A DNA stretch of 15,396 nt, from positions 1-15,396 of the forward strand of contig JAEZRL010000027.1 of NCBI GenBank assembly GCA_023440945.1. The letters are read 5' to 3'. This document shows positions 1 through 8,267 of the stretch, one piece after another. Source of the stretch: Bacteroidota bacterium. GTDB taxonomy: Bacteria; Bacteroidota; Bacteroidia; Chitinophagales; Chitinophagaceae. Position 1 is the stretch's first letter. The number at the start of each line of letters is the position of its first letter. A program made the translations under genes and the position numbers. A model generated the notes under the pieces. The model was not told where the DNA came from and searched no databases. It worked only from the letters and a program-made list of their open reading frames with translations.

Positions 1-63
1 GCCATTCTCATGTTCCTGAATGGCTTTTACAATTTGTGTTTCGGTGAATCTTGTCTTTTTCAT
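1..63 (-). CDS. IS3-family transposase OrfA, N-terminal 21 codons (partial)
   Basis: The minus strand from ATG at 63 reads MKKTRFTETQIVKAIQEHEN followed by Gly, then leaves the window. The pattern of a basic start, then RFTE-x-QIV and an acidic helix, is the beginning of the helix-turn-helix DNA-binding domain of IS3-family OrfA proteins (HTH_Tnp_1 type). In intact elements OrfA is followed by OrfB, a DDE integrase, with a programmed frameshift making the active OrfAB transposase; none of that is visible here. The only odd neighbour is an inverted repeat directly upstream of the start (68-106). Confidence 0.8.
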   Translation of the reverse strand, partial: MKKTRFTETQIVKAIQEHENG

Positions 64-1338
64 ATTTACCATTTAAAGTTAACAAATCAGTCAACTTTTA
101 AATGGTCGAACTTTGGGGAAGCTTACACATGTGATAACAATGATTGTCTAAATTTAGGACTAGACAAGAACTGTTGTCCTCAACTTGACTCAAATGTTAC
201 AGTAGACCCAACTTTAACCCAAGTAAAAATTTTCTTGGAAACTTCGGGGAGTATGAGTGGTTACATGCCCTCAAATATGTCAACAACCTTGTTTCAGCGA
301 GTTGTTCCAAATATTATTTCAAAACTATCAAACAGATATCAGGTAAATTTTTTTGACATAAAAGAATCTGCTTTAAGACCTAATACTATCGACGTAAATC
401 AGGTTGGAAAATTAATTAGTGGGGGTGGGTTTGCACCCTGGGGCCAACATACCTCGATACCAGTGATGCTGGACACAATAAGTCATTACCAAGATTCTAA
501 TAATGTTACGATGCTCATCTCTGATATGATTTATTCTCCTTCTGAAGAAAAGTTAGTTAGCCAGGCAATAACAGATATTAGTAAATATGTTGACAAAAGT
601 TATTCGACTTCACTACTTGCTTTAACGTCTGATTTTGTGGGAAAGGAGCGGTCTCAAAAAGCACCTTATTATATTTTATTACAAGGAAAATCGGAGAATA
701 TTGAAGCTGTAAAAAAAGAAATTTCTCAGTCTTTGAGTTTATTTGAACAAGATTTTGAAGAGATAAATTTTGGATATGGTTATGCAAATCCGTTTTACAG
801 TATAGTCCCTGATATACACTCTGCTGCTGATGGAATATGGCTAGCATATACTTGCCCCAAGAATCAGGATCAATTTTTAGTAATTAGAGATATTAAAACT
901 GATAGTACTCAATTCTGGGTTGGGCTAAATCTCAAAAATCTACCGGGTTATGTTCTAGATTCAAATTATCTGAATAAAAATATTCAATTATCATCTAAAG
1001 GTGTAAAAGCTATGGTAACTGATGTAGTATCTAAAAATGAATTCGAGAACGTGTTAAAAAGCGAAACTGATAAGTCGATTGCCTCCAATTGCACACATTT
1101 TATTCGTATAAACAGCTTTGATTTCGAAGGGAATGTAGGTATGATTGAGATAAACATTAATAGTACAGAGCCACATTGGATAAGAAGATATAATCACAGT
1201 GATGCATCAAAGGCTGATATTATAAGAGATAGCACCTTTGGTTTACAAAACTTATACATGGCGATGGCAGATGCTTTTGATGAAACTAGTGACAGAACTT
1301 TTTTTAAAGGTTTAGAAATTATTCTTGTTAAACAATAA
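10..1338 (+). CDS. VWA/MIDAS-domain protein, 5' end replaced by IS (likely broken)
   Basis: The open frame starts at an ATG inside the IS (10), but its first 39 codons are only the antisense of the insertion sequence. Genuine sequence begins at about 128, at residue Cys41. From about residue 70 it has a von Willebrand factor A-like fold: a hydrophobic strand, then E77-T-S79-G-S81 (the metal-site DxSxS with Glu for Asp), T148 in GQHTSI, and D172 in LISDMIYS. Residues 215-442 form an unassigned C-terminal domain. The start of the surviving part is Cys-rich (C41, C46, C55, C56), which suggests an extracytoplasmic protein; C41, right at the junction, could even be a former lipobox cysteine (inference). 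It is the first gene of a seven-gene run and stops 2 bp before the next. VWA proteins usually act as metal-dependent binding or assembly subunits. Without its native start and any export signal it is probably non-functional or mislocalised. Confidence 0.75.
   Translation: MFLNGFYNLCFGESCLFHIYHLKLTNQSTFKWSNFGEAYTCDNNDCLNLGLDKNCCPQLDSNVTVDPTLTQVKIFLETSGSMSGYMPSNMSTTLFQRVVPNIISKLSNRYQVNFFDIKESALRPNTIDVNQVGKLISGGGFAPWGQHTSIPVMLDTISHYQDSNNVTMLISDMIYSPSEEKLVSQAITDISKYVDKSYSTSLLALTSDFVGKERSQKAPYYILLQGKSENIEAVKKEISQSLSLFEQDFEEINFGYGYANPFYSIVPDIHSAADGIWLAYTCPKNQDQFLVIRDIKTDSTQFWVGLNLKNLPGYVLDSNYLNKNIQLSSKGVKAMVTDVVSKNEFENVLKSETDKSIASNCTHFIRINSFDFEGNVGMIEININSTEPHWIRRYNHSDASKADIIRDSTFGLQNLYMAMADAFDETSDRTFFKGLEIILVKQ
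68..106. repeat. Inverted repeat upstream of the transposase start
   Basis: ACCATTTAAA at 68-77 is the exact reverse complement of TTTAAATGGT at 97-106, with 19 bases between them. It lies inside the IS, between its end and the OrfA start. Hairpins in this position in other insertion sequences limit transposase translation from transcripts that enter from outside; that role here is an inference. Confidence 0.6.
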
Positions 1339-1340
1339 GT

Positions 1341-1787
1341 ATGAGAAAGTTGTATGACGCCCTTTTGGAAAAATTTTATATGCCTTGGGCCGAATATGTA
1401 AGGCTTAATGAAAGCTGTGGACGCAGAGTTCAGCAATCTTTTCAATCTGATATCTATTTTGAAGTAAGTATAGAGTTGTTATTAATAAGTTCTATATCGT
1501 TGTTAATTTACTACTTATATCTAAACAATCGTTTCGGAAAGTATTATTCCAATCGAAGTTGGTTTGTAACGTTTATATTCAACAGTATAATAGTTTCAGT
1601 AGTTACTTACTTTACAGCTAGCGAAATTTTAGCTAATCCTCCTTGTAATGTTTCACCTTTGATATTCAGGATCAGCTTAATAAATCTGCTATTAGCATTA
1701 TTAATTTTCTTTTTGCTTTCTTTTATTTTCCGACAGTTTTCTTTGATGGGGAAACGCACACCTTACTTCGGTGATACTACTAATTAA
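1341..1787 (+). CDS. Small three-TM membrane protein, unknown function
   Basis: I do not recognise this 148-residue protein. It has a polar N-terminus of about 40 residues with basic and aromatic residues, then three hydrophobic segments at about 43-62, 74-96 and 107-130, and a short basic tail. That is consistent with an inner-membrane protein. The ATG is 2 bp after the upstream stop and its own stop is 6 bp before the next start, so translation is very likely coupled to the VWA gene before it and the tubulin-like gene after it. No enzymatic motif is visible. It could anchor the neighbouring cytoplasmic NTPases or the VWA protein to the membrane, which is inference from position only. Confidence 0.75.
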   Translation: MRKLYDALLEKFYMPWAEYVRLNESCGRRVQQSFQSDIYFEVSIELLLISSISLLIYYLYLNNRFGKYYSNRSWFVTFIFNSIIVSVVTYFTASEILANPPCNVSPLIFRISLINLLLALLIFFLLSFIFRQFSLMGKRTPYFGDTTN

Positions 1788-1793
1788 AATATT

Positions 1794-3254
1794 ATGCCTA
1801 AACGACTATTTGTTTTCGGAATTGGAGGAACCGGTGCACGTGTTATTAAGTCTCTGACCATGTTATTAGCCTCGGGAATTCGAGCAGGAGATTTTGATAT
1901 AATACCAATATTAATAGATCCTCATAAAGATTTGAAGGAGCTTAATGATTGCAAATCACTTTTGAGGCTGTACGGTAAAATTCATGATGAGATTTATAAA
2001 GACGTACAAAACTCGACAGACGGTTTTTTTAAAACTAAAATAGCTACTTTAAGTTCCCTTGCACCTGGTGCAGGAATGAAAGATGAGTATGATTTTGATG
2101 AAAGACACGACATACCTTTTTCACAATTCATCAAAATGGAAAGGCTCCCAAGAAATAGCCCCACCGAAGACTTACTAAAACTATTATATTCTAAAGACAA
2201 TTTGAATAAATCTTTAGCAGTCGGCTTTAAAGGAAGCCCAAATGTTGGTTGCGTTGTATTAAACACACTAACAGAATCGCCCGGCTATCGTGCTTTCGAA
2301 AATGTATTCGGTAGAGATGACCGCGTTTTTATTGTCAGTTCAATTTTTGGTGGAACAGGGGCAGCAGGTTTCCCTTTGTTGCTCAAAAATTTAAGAAATA
2401 ATCAGCGACCCTTAATAAGTGAATGCCAGATCGGAGCCTTAACGGTAATGCCTTATTACAAATTAGAAGATCCGGATTCACTTCCCGACGGACGCAAAAG
2501 TGATATTGACTCCAAAAATTTTCTTTCAAAAACTAAAGCTGCTCTAACTTACTACACAAGGCCTGAATTTTCAGATCTCTATAATGCGTTGTACTATATA
2601 GCAGATTTGGAAGAGCAGAACAAGCCTTATGTGAATGATGAAAGTGAGCAAAACAATGCTGCACACTTAGTTGAAGTTATTGGGGCTTTAAGTATTATTC
2701 ATTTTGCTGAATTCAATTGGACTTTAAGGGGTGAGGTTCTTGAATATGGATTAAAAGAAAACACTTCCACAATAGACTTTACAAATATTTCGGATGAGGC
2801 GAGGCAACGTCTTGCGAAAGACGTAACCTCATTCTATTTATTTCATCTTCTACATGATGAAGTCAAGAAAAATAAAAACTTGGTCTTTCGAAAATCCTCA
2901 GGCTTTAATTCTTCATTTTTCAACCAGGAAATTCTCAAAAAAATCGATGAGTTTTTAGAGAAATATTTCACACCGTGGCTAAGTCAACTAAGTACCAATG
3001 AGCGCTCTTTAAGTCCATTCAATTTGAGCAATTCAAAAAAGTCTTTTCATGCTATTTTAAAAGGGTATGAAAAGGAAGCAGGTTTTATGGAAGGTTGGAT
3101 TAGCAGATCATTTGATATGTCTGATTTGTTTGTTCGAACAACGGCAGCAGAAAAGCTTTTTAAAAAAATGAATGACGTTAATAAAGTTTATAAGTATATG
3201 TCAATGTGTAAAGTGGCCACAACAGAAATAATTGAGGATAACATACATTTTTAA
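1794..3254 (+). CDS. Tubulin/FtsZ-fold GTPase-like protein
   Basis: A 486-residue cytoplasmic protein with the two hallmark glycine loops of the tubulin superfamily: an N-terminal strand leading into G9-I-G-G-T-G14-A-R, and the signature-like loop F185-G-G-T-G-A-A-G192 after the strand VFIVSS. The spacing of about 175 residues between them is longer than the roughly 85-100 residues in FtsZ. This fits the divergent bacterial 'tubulin-like' families (Pfam Tubulin_2 type) rather than cell-division FtsZ. The C-terminal half is helical and charged, with no clear membrane segment. Members of the superfamily bind GTP and often polymerise; whether this one does cannot be read from the sequence. It sits between a small membrane protein and an actin/Hsp70-fold protein (10 bp gap), so the operon encodes two cytoskeletal-type NTPases side by side. 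The fold call is strong; the function is unknown. Confidence 0.8.
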   Translation: MPKRLFVFGIGGTGARVIKSLTMLLASGIRAGDFDIIPILIDPHKDLKELNDCKSLLRLYGKIHDEIYKDVQNSTDGFFKTKIATLSSLAPGAGMKDEYDFDERHDIPFSQFIKMERLPRNSPTEDLLKLLYSKDNLNKSLAVGFKGSPNVGCVVLNTLTESPGYRAFENVFGRDDRVFIVSSIFGGTGAAGFPLLLKNLRNNQRPLISECQIGALTVMPYYKLEDPDSLPDGRKSDIDSKNFLSKTKAALTYYTRPEFSDLYNALYYIADLEEQNKPYVNDESEQNNAAHLVEVIGALSIIHFAEFNWTLRGEVLEYGLKENTSTIDFTNISDEARQRLAKDVTSFYLFHLLHDEVKKNKNLVFRKSSGFNSSFFNQEILKKIDEFLEKYFTPWLSQLSTNERSLSPFNLSNSKKSFHAILKGYEKEAGFMEGWISRSFDMSDLFVRTTAAEKLFKKMNDVNKVYKYMSMCKVATTEIIEDNIHF

Positions 3255-3264
3255 ACGAAAAAAA

Positions 3265-6200
3265 ATGGCAAAAAAATTAAGTATTATCCCAAGAGCGCAT
3301 GACAGGACAGGATGGCAAAAGTCTTCCCAATTTTCTCCAAGTGATATCCAGGAAATTAGAGTATCGAAAGCAAGAAATGATAGATCGTTAAATGCGATAC
3401 CATCCCCACTTGCACGAATGCATTTGTTCGAAGCTGCCTTTGATCTTTTGGACAAGGATGAAATAAATGGAACAGATTATACAGGGGATACGTTCAAAAA
3501 ATTAGTTTCAGATTGTTTTGATGTATTTGAACTAATATACAATTGGAATAATCACCTAAAAGATGGCAAAGAACTCTCTATTGTTAAATGGAATAAGGAA
3601 AGTGAGATAAGTCAATTATTAGCTGGTGATCATCGACATAAGCTGTTAGGCTCAACATTAAACATCTTCTTGCAAGAAAGCGCGTTTGAAAATTGCGACG
3701 ATATCTTGATTATTAAATACAAAAACCAGCCCATTGCAGGCTCCTCACCCTTCACCGGTTTTTTCACGGCACCGGGAGAAGTACAAAGTATAAAATTGTA
3801 CAACCAGATTAACCGCAGTAATTATTTTTCAAGAATAATACCGTTCGAAAGTCGTAGGCCAGAAATAAGGAAATTCATACACGATTTTTTTGAAGAGACT
3901 CAATTAAGAGATTCAACAGCGGCAAATGCTATACGAGTTTATTTAAGACGACATGCAGAGAATAATGATCATACTCGTCTTCAATTAGAAAACATAAAGT
4001 TGTCAAATAATGAAAGAGTTGAATTATTTGGCAAACTTTTGCAATCTAATGGGTCAAAAACGGCGGTTCACTATTTTGAAAAATATCTGATTAAAATTAA
4101 CTATCGCCTTAATGATGAATGTTTCTACAATCCTTTGAAAAATGGGGCAGAAGATAGAGAATACGATTACTTATTACCCTTGACCCTAACTTTTTTTGAA
4201 GAGTTCAAGCCTGAAGAAATTTCGAAGTTGGTTTCTATCACCGAAAAGGATAATAATACCGTAGATGTCATTATTCGAATTGGAAATGAGTCAATATCTA
4301 AACGCTATCAAAACAGCAATGTCGTCGAGGATCAAGACGGTAAAATAATAGAGTTGGCAGAATTCTATTCAATTAAAATAAATATGGGCATTTACCCATT
4401 TTTAAAAATCAATACATCTACTACAGAGGTTAACTATAACGATTTTTACAAAGTTGCTTTTATGATGCAGGATGATTCGAATAATAAAAGCAATAATGAT
4501 TTTAATCTAAATTTCGGCAAAAATGGGAGAATACTTGAAAATGGAGATGTGTTCAAATTGGAAAGAGAGGAAAGGACTATTGAAGCAGAATACACCAATG
4601 TTGGATCAACTTACTATACCCTAAATACGATTTTTGACTTTGTCCAGATTGAAATTTCCGATATAGATTCCAGCGTGCTAAGAAACAGCATTGTACCTAA
4701 GTGGCGAGAAAAGTTACTGGGAAAAGATATTCTCGATTACTCAATAGATTTTGGAACGACTACAACATTTATTGCTTATACAGATGATCCCAATCATCAA
4801 AGAAGCCCTAGTCCCTTTTGCATAGATAATAACGATATCCAGGTTGCCATGCTTAATAAGCCTTTAAAAAAAAGAGAGGACTTCACATGGGAAAACGCTT
4901 TTGTAAAAACTCCGAAAGAGTTTCTAGAATCGACGGAAATTCAAAAACATGAATTTCTTCCAAGCATCTTGTTAGATGGAAAATATAAATTTCCAATTCG
5001 AACAGCCTTATTTCAAAAACGTTCTATCGCAGATAATCAAAGAAGGCTATTTGCAAATGCAAACATTGCTTTTACTTATCAAAGGGAGCAAAACAGAATT
5101 CCGCATCTCGACCAACAATACTTACCTGATCTGAAGTGGAACATTGAAACGAATGATGGTTATAGGCAAGCCACTGAAATATTTTTACAAGAGATATTTT
5201 ACTTGATCAGAATAAAAACCTTGTTGAATAATGGAGATCCTCGCAAAACAACAATCACCTGGTTTTCGCCGTTAAGTTTAACGCCTTCTGCAAAGAAAGC
5301 TTACGTAGATATTTGGGAACGGCTTTATTCAAATGTTTTTAAGTCGTCTGAAGTTACGCACATACAAAATCTTACTGAGTCAGAAGCTCCGTACTATTTT
5401 CTAAACAAAAAAGCTGCTATTAACAATTCCAGTTCTGTATTAACGCTCGACATCGGTGGTGGCTCAACCGATATAATGTTATTTAAAAACAATGTACCTG
5501 TTGCGGGAACGTCAGTTAATTTTGGCGCCAACGTTTTATGGGGAAATGGATTTAATGAATTCAAGGGAGATAAATCCAATGGAATTTTCAAAGCGATAAA
5601 AGATAAGGTGTCTGAAAATCTAAACATCCCTGATTTAGTAGATTACAACGAGGAAATAATTGAAGAATATGGGTCGGATGAAATAATAAATTTTTGGTTG
5701 TTAAATGATGCAGAATCTCACGTGACTGAGGAATTGCAAAATAAGGATTTCAAATTGTCGTATTTATTGCATTTGACGGCTTTAATATACCACTCTGTAA
5801 ATTTCTTAAAGATTCAAAAGTTCGATCCACCTACCTGTATCATTTTTAGTGGCAACGGCAGTAAGTACATTGACTTGATTCAATCAAGTGCCTATATTGA
5901 AAAGATATGTGGATATATATCTAGAAGCATATACAATGATCACGATATCAAAAATCCTCAAGTTGTACTACCCAAAGCAAATAGGAAAGAGGCAACTTGC
6001 TACGGCGGACTTTATCGTCCAAAAACGAATTCTAGCTACAAGGCTTTGAACTATTTGGGATTTGAGACAAATCTTGATGAGTTCAAAAAGTATGCTGATA
6101 TAGATGCAAAAAAGGATACAGTTTTTGAAGAAGCTATTGCATCTTTTAAAACGTTTATCGACGTTTTTTTTCAAATGAACGAAAATGAAGAAATGTCTTT

Positions 6201-6735
6201 TAGAAGTCATTTCGGAATAAACGAGAAATTGCGTCCTATAAAGGATATGCTTAAAGAAAAAGCTTCTGAGAACTTGATGCTAGGCTATGATAGAAGACGC
6301 GAAAAAGTAGATAGTCAAGATACAATATCAGATTCCTTGTTTTTCTATCCTTTGATTGGTTTAATATTTAAATTAAATAATCTGACAGAAAGTGATATCC
6401 AAGAGTTCATTGGAAAAACTACTTTATATGCACTTGGTCCGGACAATGAAAATGAATTTTTAGTTGGCAGACTTTCCCTACACAAAAAGGCGGACTCGAT
6501 TTTCGTAATCGTTGTGCCTGACGATAGCCAGCAAGGCGAACTCAATATCATTGACAGTCCGTCAGTTCATCGTAAGGCGCTTGGATTAATTACTGCTTAT
6601 CTAAGTCCTGTATGCGATTGGGACAATACACCTAGGCAAAGTCATCAGGAAATAAAAGTAGTACAACCTGGAAAAGTTGAACTGAAGGGAGATAAATGGA
6701 TAGTGAAAGAGCGTTTGAAAATTAGATTTATTTAA
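3265..6735 (+). CDS. Large actin/Hsp70-fold ATPase-like protein (SrfB/DnaK superfamily)
   Basis: This protein has 1156 residues from the ATG at 3265, chosen because it follows the upstream stop by 10 bp and reads MAKKLS; an upstream in-frame ATG at 3232 would overlap the tubulin-like gene. The ATPase core is in the middle: phosphate-1 motif D495-F-G-T-T-T-T after a hydrophobic strand, phosphate-2 motif D729-I-G-G-G-S-T-D, and an adenosine-type loop in the IIFSGNGS stretch (SGNGS at 862-866). These are the ASKHA (actin, sugar kinase, Hsp70) signatures. A divergent, very long protein of this kind recalls the SrfB group, but I cannot confirm that family. The first ~490 residues have no domain I can name; a striking stretch is I157-A-G-S-S-P-F-T-G-F-F-T-A-P170. 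The C-terminal ~200 residues are also unassigned. No membrane segment or signal peptide is seen. The next gene starts 14 bp downstream. Confidence 0.8.
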   Translation: MAKKLSIIPRAHDRTGWQKSSQFSPSDIQEIRVSKARNDRSLNAIPSPLARMHLFEAAFDLLDKDEINGTDYTGDTFKKLVSDCFDVFELIYNWNNHLKDGKELSIVKWNKESEISQLLAGDHRHKLLGSTLNIFLQESAFENCDDILIIKYKNQPIAGSSPFTGFFTAPGEVQSIKLYNQINRSNYFSRIIPFESRRPEIRKFIHDFFEETQLRDSTAANAIRVYLRRHAENNDHTRLQLENIKLSNNERVELFGKLLQSNGSKTAVHYFEKYLIKINYRLNDECFYNPLKNGAEDREYDYLLPLTLTFFEEFKPEEISKLVSITEKDNNTVDVIIRIGNESISKRYQNSNVVEDQDGKIIELAEFYSIKINMGIYPFLKINTSTTEVNYNDFYKVAFMMQDDSNNKSNNDFNLNFGKNGRILENGDVFKLEREERTIEAEYTNVGSTYYTLNTIFDFVQIEISDIDSSVLRNSIVPKWREKLLGKDILDYSIDFGTTTTFIAYTDDPNHQRSPSPFCIDNNDIQVAMLNKPLKKREDFTWENAFVKTPKEFLESTEIQKHEFLPSILLDGKYKFPIRTALFQKRSIADNQRRLFANANIAFTYQREQNRIPHLDQQYLPDLKWNIETNDGYRQATEIFLQEIFYLIRIKTLLNNGDPRKTTITWFSPLSLTPSAKKAYVDIWERLYSNVFKSSEVTHIQNLTESEAPYYFLNKKAAINNSSSVLTLDIGGGSTDIMLFKNNVPVAGTSVNFGANVLWGNGFNEFKGDKSNGIFKAIKDKVSENLNIPDLVDYNEEIIEEYGSDEIINFWLLNDAESHVTEELQNKDFKLSYLLHLTALIYHSVNFLKIQKFDPPTCIIFSGNGSKYIDLIQSSAYIEKICGYISRSIYNDHDIKNPQVVLPKANRKEATCYGGLYRPKTNSSYKALNYLGFETNLDEFKKYADIDAKKDTVFEEAIASFKTFIDVFFQMNENEEMSFRSHFGINEKLRPIKDMLKEKASENLMLGYDRRREKVDSQDTISDSLFFYPLIGLIFKLNNLTESDIQEFIGKTTLYALGPDNENEFLVGRLSLHKKADSIFVIVVPDDSQQGELNIIDSPSVHRKALGLITAYLSPVCDWDNTPRQSHQEIKVVQPGKVELKGDKWIVKERLKIRFI

Positions 6736-6749
6736 TACTTTTTAGTAAG

Positions 6750-8267
6750 ATGAATATTATTTACCTAATTGAGGTTTTTGTCACGATCCTGATAATATCA
6801 TGGCAGTTCATTTCTTTTTTAAGGACAAAAAAGAGGATTTTTTTTCTTAAAACTATATTTCCTCAAAATGAACTTGATAACAGTTTCATAGAGTATAAAG
6901 ATTCAGACGGCTTGGAAGTTGAAACGATAAAGGAAGAAGATGAATCTTTCACTGAATCTTTTAAAAACATTCTATTTTCTATAAACAGATATTTGGAAAA
7001 AAATAAAGGTGCTGCAGATTTTTCAATTATAAAGAGTGTTGTTGACAGATCAGTAGTTGCAAAAGAAAATGATATAGCATCAGTAGTTAGTACGCCTTTA
7101 TATCTCGGGTTGATGGGTACCTTTATTGGTGTTATTCTTGGCCTTTTACGAATAGCTTTTTCCAAAAAAATTGACGATGAAAACATTCATGCTTTTATTG
7201 CAGGAATACTTATTGCGATGACAGCCAGTCTAATGGGCTTGATATTGACAACTGTAAACAATTCCTTTTTCTTCAAAAAAGCAAAAAGTATAAACGATGA
7301 TCGAAAAAATAAGTTCTTCAACTTTTTACAGATTGAACTGCTACCTCACCTTGAGAGCAGCCTTTATAGTGCCCTTGATAGGCTTAGAATTAATTTGAAT
7401 GACTTTAATGAAAATATAGGCAAGACAGTAAGGTTGTTTGATCAAAATTTTACGGCGAATGTTTGGCATTTGAAAGAGTCTGTCGAAGGCTTATCTGACA
7501 ATATAAATCCTATAATTGAAAACACGAATACCCAAAAGGCTTTTTTACAGGAATTGAGAAGTATCGGCTATAATAGAATGGCTGAAGCTAATGTAAAGGT
7601 GTTTACTTTAATGAAGGAGGCCGGTCCTAATTTCATAGCATTTATTCAAAAACAAAAAGAGCTTAATGAATCTATGGATAAGGCTAATACTTTAGTTCTC
7701 TCCATCAAGTCTATTATGGACAGAATTAAAACATTTGAGGACAACATCAATAAGCTCGGAGAAAGAATTGATAACGCCGATTATATGAGCTCGGATTTGC
7801 TAAAAAAAGTTAATAAAAAACTGTCTGCACTTGATGATCAATTCGAAGCTCTAAAACAGCATTCTCTGAGAAGCAACGACGATATCTACAGGTTTTTTGA
7901 GCAAGAGGGTGAAAGGATAGCATCATTAACAAATCATATTAGAAACGAAGTGGAGAGGGCTTTGGATTTAAATATCGACGAAAATCCTTTCCAAAAACTA
8001 TTACTCCTGGACAAGTTACATGAACTTGAAAACTTAAAGATATTGGTTGAGGATAATAAAAACTTGTTGCCCAAAATTGATAGAATATCTTCTCATATAG
8101 AAGACTCAAACAAGCAACTAAAAGAAGGTACTCGATATTTGACTTCCATAGATAAAAACCTTACCGAAATTAATGAGGAGGACGACAGCAATCGAGCAGA
8201 AGCAGAAGAAGTAAAAATCAATGAAGATGGAACAACTTTCTGGGGTAGATTATTTAAGAAAGCATAA
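6750..8267 (+). CDS. MotA/TolQ/ExbB-type channel subunit with long tail (ZorA-like)
   Basis: This 505-residue protein has a TM helix at about 3-24, a charged cytoplasmic segment, then two adjacent helices at about 116-137 and 147-172. The motif PLYLGLMGTFIGVILGL at the second helix and the small/hydroxyl-rich third helix (GILIAMTASLMG) are typical of the MotA/TolQ/ExbB family, whose pentamers surround a dimer of the partner and form an ion-driven rotary motor. Residues ~180-505 form a long, charged, mostly helical tail with coiled-coil character, as in ZorA of the Zorya defence systems and unlike compact TolQ or ExbB. Its partner gene starts on the base after its stop, so the two are surely co-translated. 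ZorA-like is the best comparison, although the neighbouring genes are not those of Zorya. Confidence 0.82.
   Translation: MNIIYLIEVFVTILIISWQFISFLRTKKRIFFLKTIFPQNELDNSFIEYKDSDGLEVETIKEEDESFTESFKNILFSINRYLEKNKGAADFSIIKSVVDRSVVAKENDIASVVSTPLYLGLMGTFIGVILGLLRIAFSKKIDDENIHAFIAGILIAMTASLMGLILTTVNNSFFFKKAKSINDDRKNKFFNFLQIELLPHLESSLYSALDRLRINLNDFNENIGKTVRLFDQNFTANVWHLKESVEGLSDNINPIIENTNTQKAFLQELRSIGYNRMAEANVKVFTLMKEAGPNFIAFIQKQKELNESMDKANTLVLSIKSIMDRIKTFEDNINKLGERIDNADYMSSDLLKKVNKKLSALDDQFEALKQHSLRSNDDIYRFFEQEGERIASLTNHIRNEVERALDLNIDENPFQKLLLLDKLHELENLKILVEDNKNLLPKIDRISSHIEDSNKQLKEGTRYLTSIDKNLTEINEEDDSNRAEAEEVKINEDGTTFWGRLFKKA

Larger units (their letters stand above)
1..127 (-). mobile_element. IS3-family insertion sequence, 5' end (partial)
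   Basis: This is the transposase-proximal end of an insertion sequence; the rest lies left of the window. Seen: a start of an IS3-type OrfA on the minus strand at 63. Read from the right end inward on the minus strand, the sequence begins TGTAAGCTTCCCCAAAG, consistent with an IS3-family terminal inverted repeat beginning with TG. The plus-strand end is therefore the CA at 126-127. The bases after it (128-130, CAT) could be the target duplication, but the other end is not visible. Sequence from 128 on reads as the interior of the next gene, so the element sits inside that gene. The family call is from the OrfA N-terminus; the exact boundary is an inference good to a few bases. Confidence 0.75.

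Noticed and set aside
578..847. Minus-strand open frame inside the VWA gene
   Set aside because: It is antisense to a clear coding region with MIDAS motifs and has no recognisable protein features of its own; the same applies to the minus-strand frames at 1194-1445, 1994-2266, 5394-5627, 5968-6210, 6345-6551 and 6863-7186.
1794..3254. Cell-division FtsZ
   Set aside because: The spacing of the glycine loops and the C-terminal half do not fit FtsZ, and there is no ftsA or other division gene around it.
3232..3264. Earlier ATG for the Hsp70-like protein, overlapping the tubulin-like gene by 23 bp
   Set aside because: The extra 11 residues look unnatural, and the ATG at 3265 follows the upstream stop closely; it remains possible but less likely.
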